From positions 1 through 35,093 of the forward strand of contig JACNLO010000050.1 in the NCBI GenBank assembly GCA_014381555.1: a DNA stretch of 35,093 nucleotides. The letters run 5' to 3'. The position numbers and the translations under genes were made by a program. Positions within the stretch are counted from its first letter, which is position 1; each line of letters begins with the position of its first letter. This stretch comes from Planctomycetota bacterium (lineage in GTDB: Bacteria > Planctomycetota > Phycisphaerae > Phycisphaerales > SM1A02). The notes under the pieces were generated by a model. The model worked only from the letters and a program-made list of their open reading frames with translations, did no database searches and was not told the origin of the DNA. This document shows, piece by piece, positions 33,361 through 35,093 of the stretch.

Positions 33361-34298
33361 TGGCAGTCATTATTGATCAAAATAAACGTGTCATGGTGCA
33401 GGGCATCACTGGTCGTGAGGGAAGGGCACGAACTCGGCTTATGAAGGAGTTTGGTACTAACATTGTCGGCGGTTGCACTCCCGGAAAGGGCGGGCAAGAA
33501 GTTGAAGGCATCCCAGTACACGACACGGTTTCTGAAGTTATTAAATCTTCCGGTGGCGTTATCGATATCTCCGTTGTCTTTGTTCCAGCACGACTTGTGA
33601 AACACGCCGCAATTGAAGCAATTGACGCTGGCGTGAAACTTGTTGTACTTGTTCCAGACCGCGTTCCTGTTTGGGATGCAATGGCAATTGCAGCAAGAGC
33701 AAAAGAAGCAGGTGCAAACTTTGTTGGCCCAAACACTCTTGGCATTATTAGCCCAGGAAAAGCAGTCCTTGGAATGATTGGCGGTAAGGCAGAGTCAGCC
33801 CGTCAATGGTTCACGCCCCCGAAAGCTCCCGAAAGTAATGGTACGACGCTTGGAGTTATTTCGCGATCTGGTGGCATGACGAGTTCTTGTGGGTATTACC
33901 TTGCACAAGCGGGTTTTGGTTTAAGCACACTCTGTCATGTTGGTGGTGATAGTGTTATTGGATTACCAATTCCTGACGTAGCACTGATGATGCAAGATGA
34001 TGACGAGACTGATGGCATAGTTATCTTTGGAGAAATTGGCGGAAGCCAAGAAGAGCGATTAGCAAAACACATGAAGGATGGAAGAATTACAAAACCCGTG
34101 ATTGCATATATAGGAGGCAAGGCAGCCAAAGAGGGCACACGCTTTAGTCATGCTGGTGCAATTATCGAAGGTGGTCGTGGAACTCACGATGGCAAGGTGA
34201 AAGCAATTACAGAGGCAGGTGGTGTTGTAGTTGATGCCTTTGGCGAATTACCCAAAGCCGCCCTTGCAACATTTCAATTAGAGAGGACAAACGCATGA
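33360..34298 (+). CDS. Succinyl-CoA-synthetase alpha-like subunit; probable citryl-CoA synthetase small subunit
   Basis: A 312-residue CoA-binding ligase subunit. It has [22 protein letters not shown] (CoA-binding Rossmann start), [45 protein letters not shown] and the phosphohistidine motif RFSHAGAII (His264). It pairs with the preceding beta-like subunit, starting in its stop codon (TAATG), and overlaps the next gene by ATGA. In the Hydrogenobacter route such a heterodimer makes citryl-CoA from citrate, ATP and CoA. The substrate here is inferred from the third gene, not from a residue that I can read. Confidence 0.85.
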   Translation: MAVIIDQNKRVMVQGITGREGRARTRLMKEFGTNIVGGCTPGKGGQEVEGIPVHDTVSEVIKSSGGVIDISVVFVPARLVKHAAIEAIDAGVKLVVLVPDRVPVWDAMAIAARAKEAGANFVGPNTLGIISPGKAVLGMIGGKAESARQWFTPPKAPESNGTTLGVISRSGGMTSSCGYYLAQAGFGLSTLCHVGGDSVIGLPIPDVALMMQDDDETDGIVIFGEIGGSQEERLAKHMKDGRITKPVIAYIGGKAAKEGTRFSHAGAIIEGGRGTHDGKVKAITEAGGVVVDAFGELPKAALATFQLERTNA

Positions 34299-35062
34299 GT
34301 GAACCGTGGAAGACCGCAATCACCGAAATCGAGCCAAATGCGGTTCGAGTTCGCGGGTACGACATCGCTGACTTAATGGGAAACTGTTCTTTTGGTCAGA
34401 TGGTCTATCTCATTCTCCGCGGTGAAATGCCAGATGAACCAACTGGTAAGTTGATGGAAGCAATTATTGTTTCAAGTATTGATCACGGCGCAACACCTCC
34501 ATCAGTGCTTGCAGCAAGGACCGTTGCATCAACTGGTGCAACTCTGAGCGCGTCTGTTGCTGCAGGCATCATGTCAATCAATAAACACCACGGCGGTGCA
34601 ATTACAAATTGTGCAAAACAATTACGTGAAATTATCGCAAAAGCAGATGGCGGAGATTTGCATTTTGCCGCGGAAACATGTCTTGCAGAATGGAAAAAAT
34701 CTGGTGTTCGTATGAGTGGCTTCGGTCATCGCATACACTCTGCTGACCCCCGAACCAAACGCCTTATGGATTTAGCTGAAGATGCAAACGTTTGCGGAAA
34801 GTATATTGAAGCAGCACGCGCGGTTGCGCAGGTCTTTGCTGATGCTGGGAAGAGATTGCCAATTAATGTTGATGGTGCAATTGCTGCACTTCTAGCCGAC
34901 CTTGGCTTTGAACCAGAAGTCATGAATGGTTTATTCATGATTGCAAGAACTCCAGGATTAGTCGCGCACGTGCGCGAAGAACAAACCCGCATGAAACCGA
35001 TGCGTAAAATCATCCCCGGAAATCACGAATACGATGGTCCTTCGGAAAGAAAACTCAAATGA
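34295..35062 (+). CDS. Short citrate-synthase-fold protein, probable citryl-CoA lyase
   Basis: A 255-residue protein, far shorter than citrate synthase (about 370-430) but matching the size of stand-alone citryl-CoA lyases and the C-terminal part of ATP-citrate lyase. The citrate-synthase catalytic positions can be aligned: His98 or 99 in NKHHGGAI, His145 in FGHRIHSADPR, Asp193 in INVDGAIAALL, and ARTPGLVAHVREEQ for the usual ARTxGWxAH segment. With the two upstream subunits it would split citryl-CoA to acetyl-CoA and oxaloacetate, or run in reverse. It is joined by ATGA overlaps to the genes on both sides. Confidence 0.82.
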   Translation: MSEPWKTAITEIEPNAVRVRGYDIADLMGNCSFGQMVYLILRGEMPDEPTGKLMEAIIVSSIDHGATPPSVLAARTVASTGATLSASVAAGIMSINKHHGGAITNCAKQLREIIAKADGGDLHFAAETCLAEWKKSGVRMSGFGHRIHSADPRTKRLMDLAEDANVCGKYIEAARAVAQVFADAGKRLPINVDGAIAALLADLGFEPEVMNGLFMIARTPGLVAHVREEQTRMKPMRKIIPGNHEYDGPSERKLK

Positions 35063-35093
35063 CATACACAACAAACGATATCGCAGAACTCTT
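35059..35093 (+). CDS. Start of a further operon gene, cut by window end
   Basis: An ATG overlaps the stop of the citryl-CoA-lyase-like gene (ATGA) and opens a frame beginning MTYTTNDIAEL that runs off the window. Eleven codons are too few to name a product. The overlap, identical in form to those inside the operon, suggests a fourth translationally coupled member. Confidence 0.6.
   Translation, partial: MTYTTNDIAEL

Overview
The window looks like a chromosomal segment of a planctomycete, most likely class Phycisphaerae. The strongest pointer is the secreted protein at 27694-29478. It combines FG-GAP/EF-hand repeats, Asn/Asp/Cys-rich 'DCNxNxIPDDCD' repeats, a dockerin-like pair and a Cys-patterned 'GACC...' tail, an architecture I associate with that group. 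Base composition is moderate to low in G+C. Genes are tightly packed, with many 4-base start/stop overlaps (ATGA, GTGA, TTGA). No gap without a gene exceeds 300 bases. I see no insertion sequence, phage, CRISPR array or rRNA.

Layout. 1-72: tRNA with a CAU anticodon (minus), cut by the window edge. 136-1953: divergent CTP synthase (minus). 2019-2139: a cluster of GGGGACAGTCCCC palindromes between pyrG and the divergent kdsB (2151-2858). A second repeat family at 2830-2918 forms the end of kdsB and lies before a convergent TPR-protein gene (2922-4373). 4446-11483: a plus-strand run def - fmt - HExxH metallopeptidase-like gene - queA - murE - murF - mraY, joining N-terminal formyl-Met processing, queuosine synthesis and a partial cell-wall (dcw) cluster. 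11490-13393: RluD-type pseudouridine synthase and a YfgM-like membrane-anchored protein (minus). 13480-14439: APH-fold phosphotransferase (minus). 14553-18631: HAD hydrolase coupled to a 1068-residue relative of fused indolepyruvate oxidoreductase that has lost its visible cofactor motifs. 18609-26750: a minus-strand run in transcription order hutU - hutI - map - prolyl oligopeptidase - ispH - rlmN. 26833-29478: two-domain VOC protein and the secreted beta-propeller protein. 29475-30971: hutH (minus), convergent with it. 31039-35093: polytopic membrane protein, then a tightly coupled operon of two succinyl-CoA-synthetase-like subunits, a short citrate-synthase-fold protein and a further gene cut by the window end. 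I read this operon as a citryl-CoA synthetase / citryl-CoA lyase module.

How the genes fit together. hutH, hutU and hutI cover the first three steps of histidine degradation except urocanate-independent regulation; no formiminoglutamate enzyme is visible. kdsB implies a Kdo-containing LPS. murE (meso-DAP-type DNPR motif), murF and mraY imply ordinary peptidoglycan. Several genes have a TANNAT-like -10 box ending 5-8 bases before the start codon, which suggests that leaderless transcripts are common in this organism.

All functional names rest on motifs read by eye; no database search was run.
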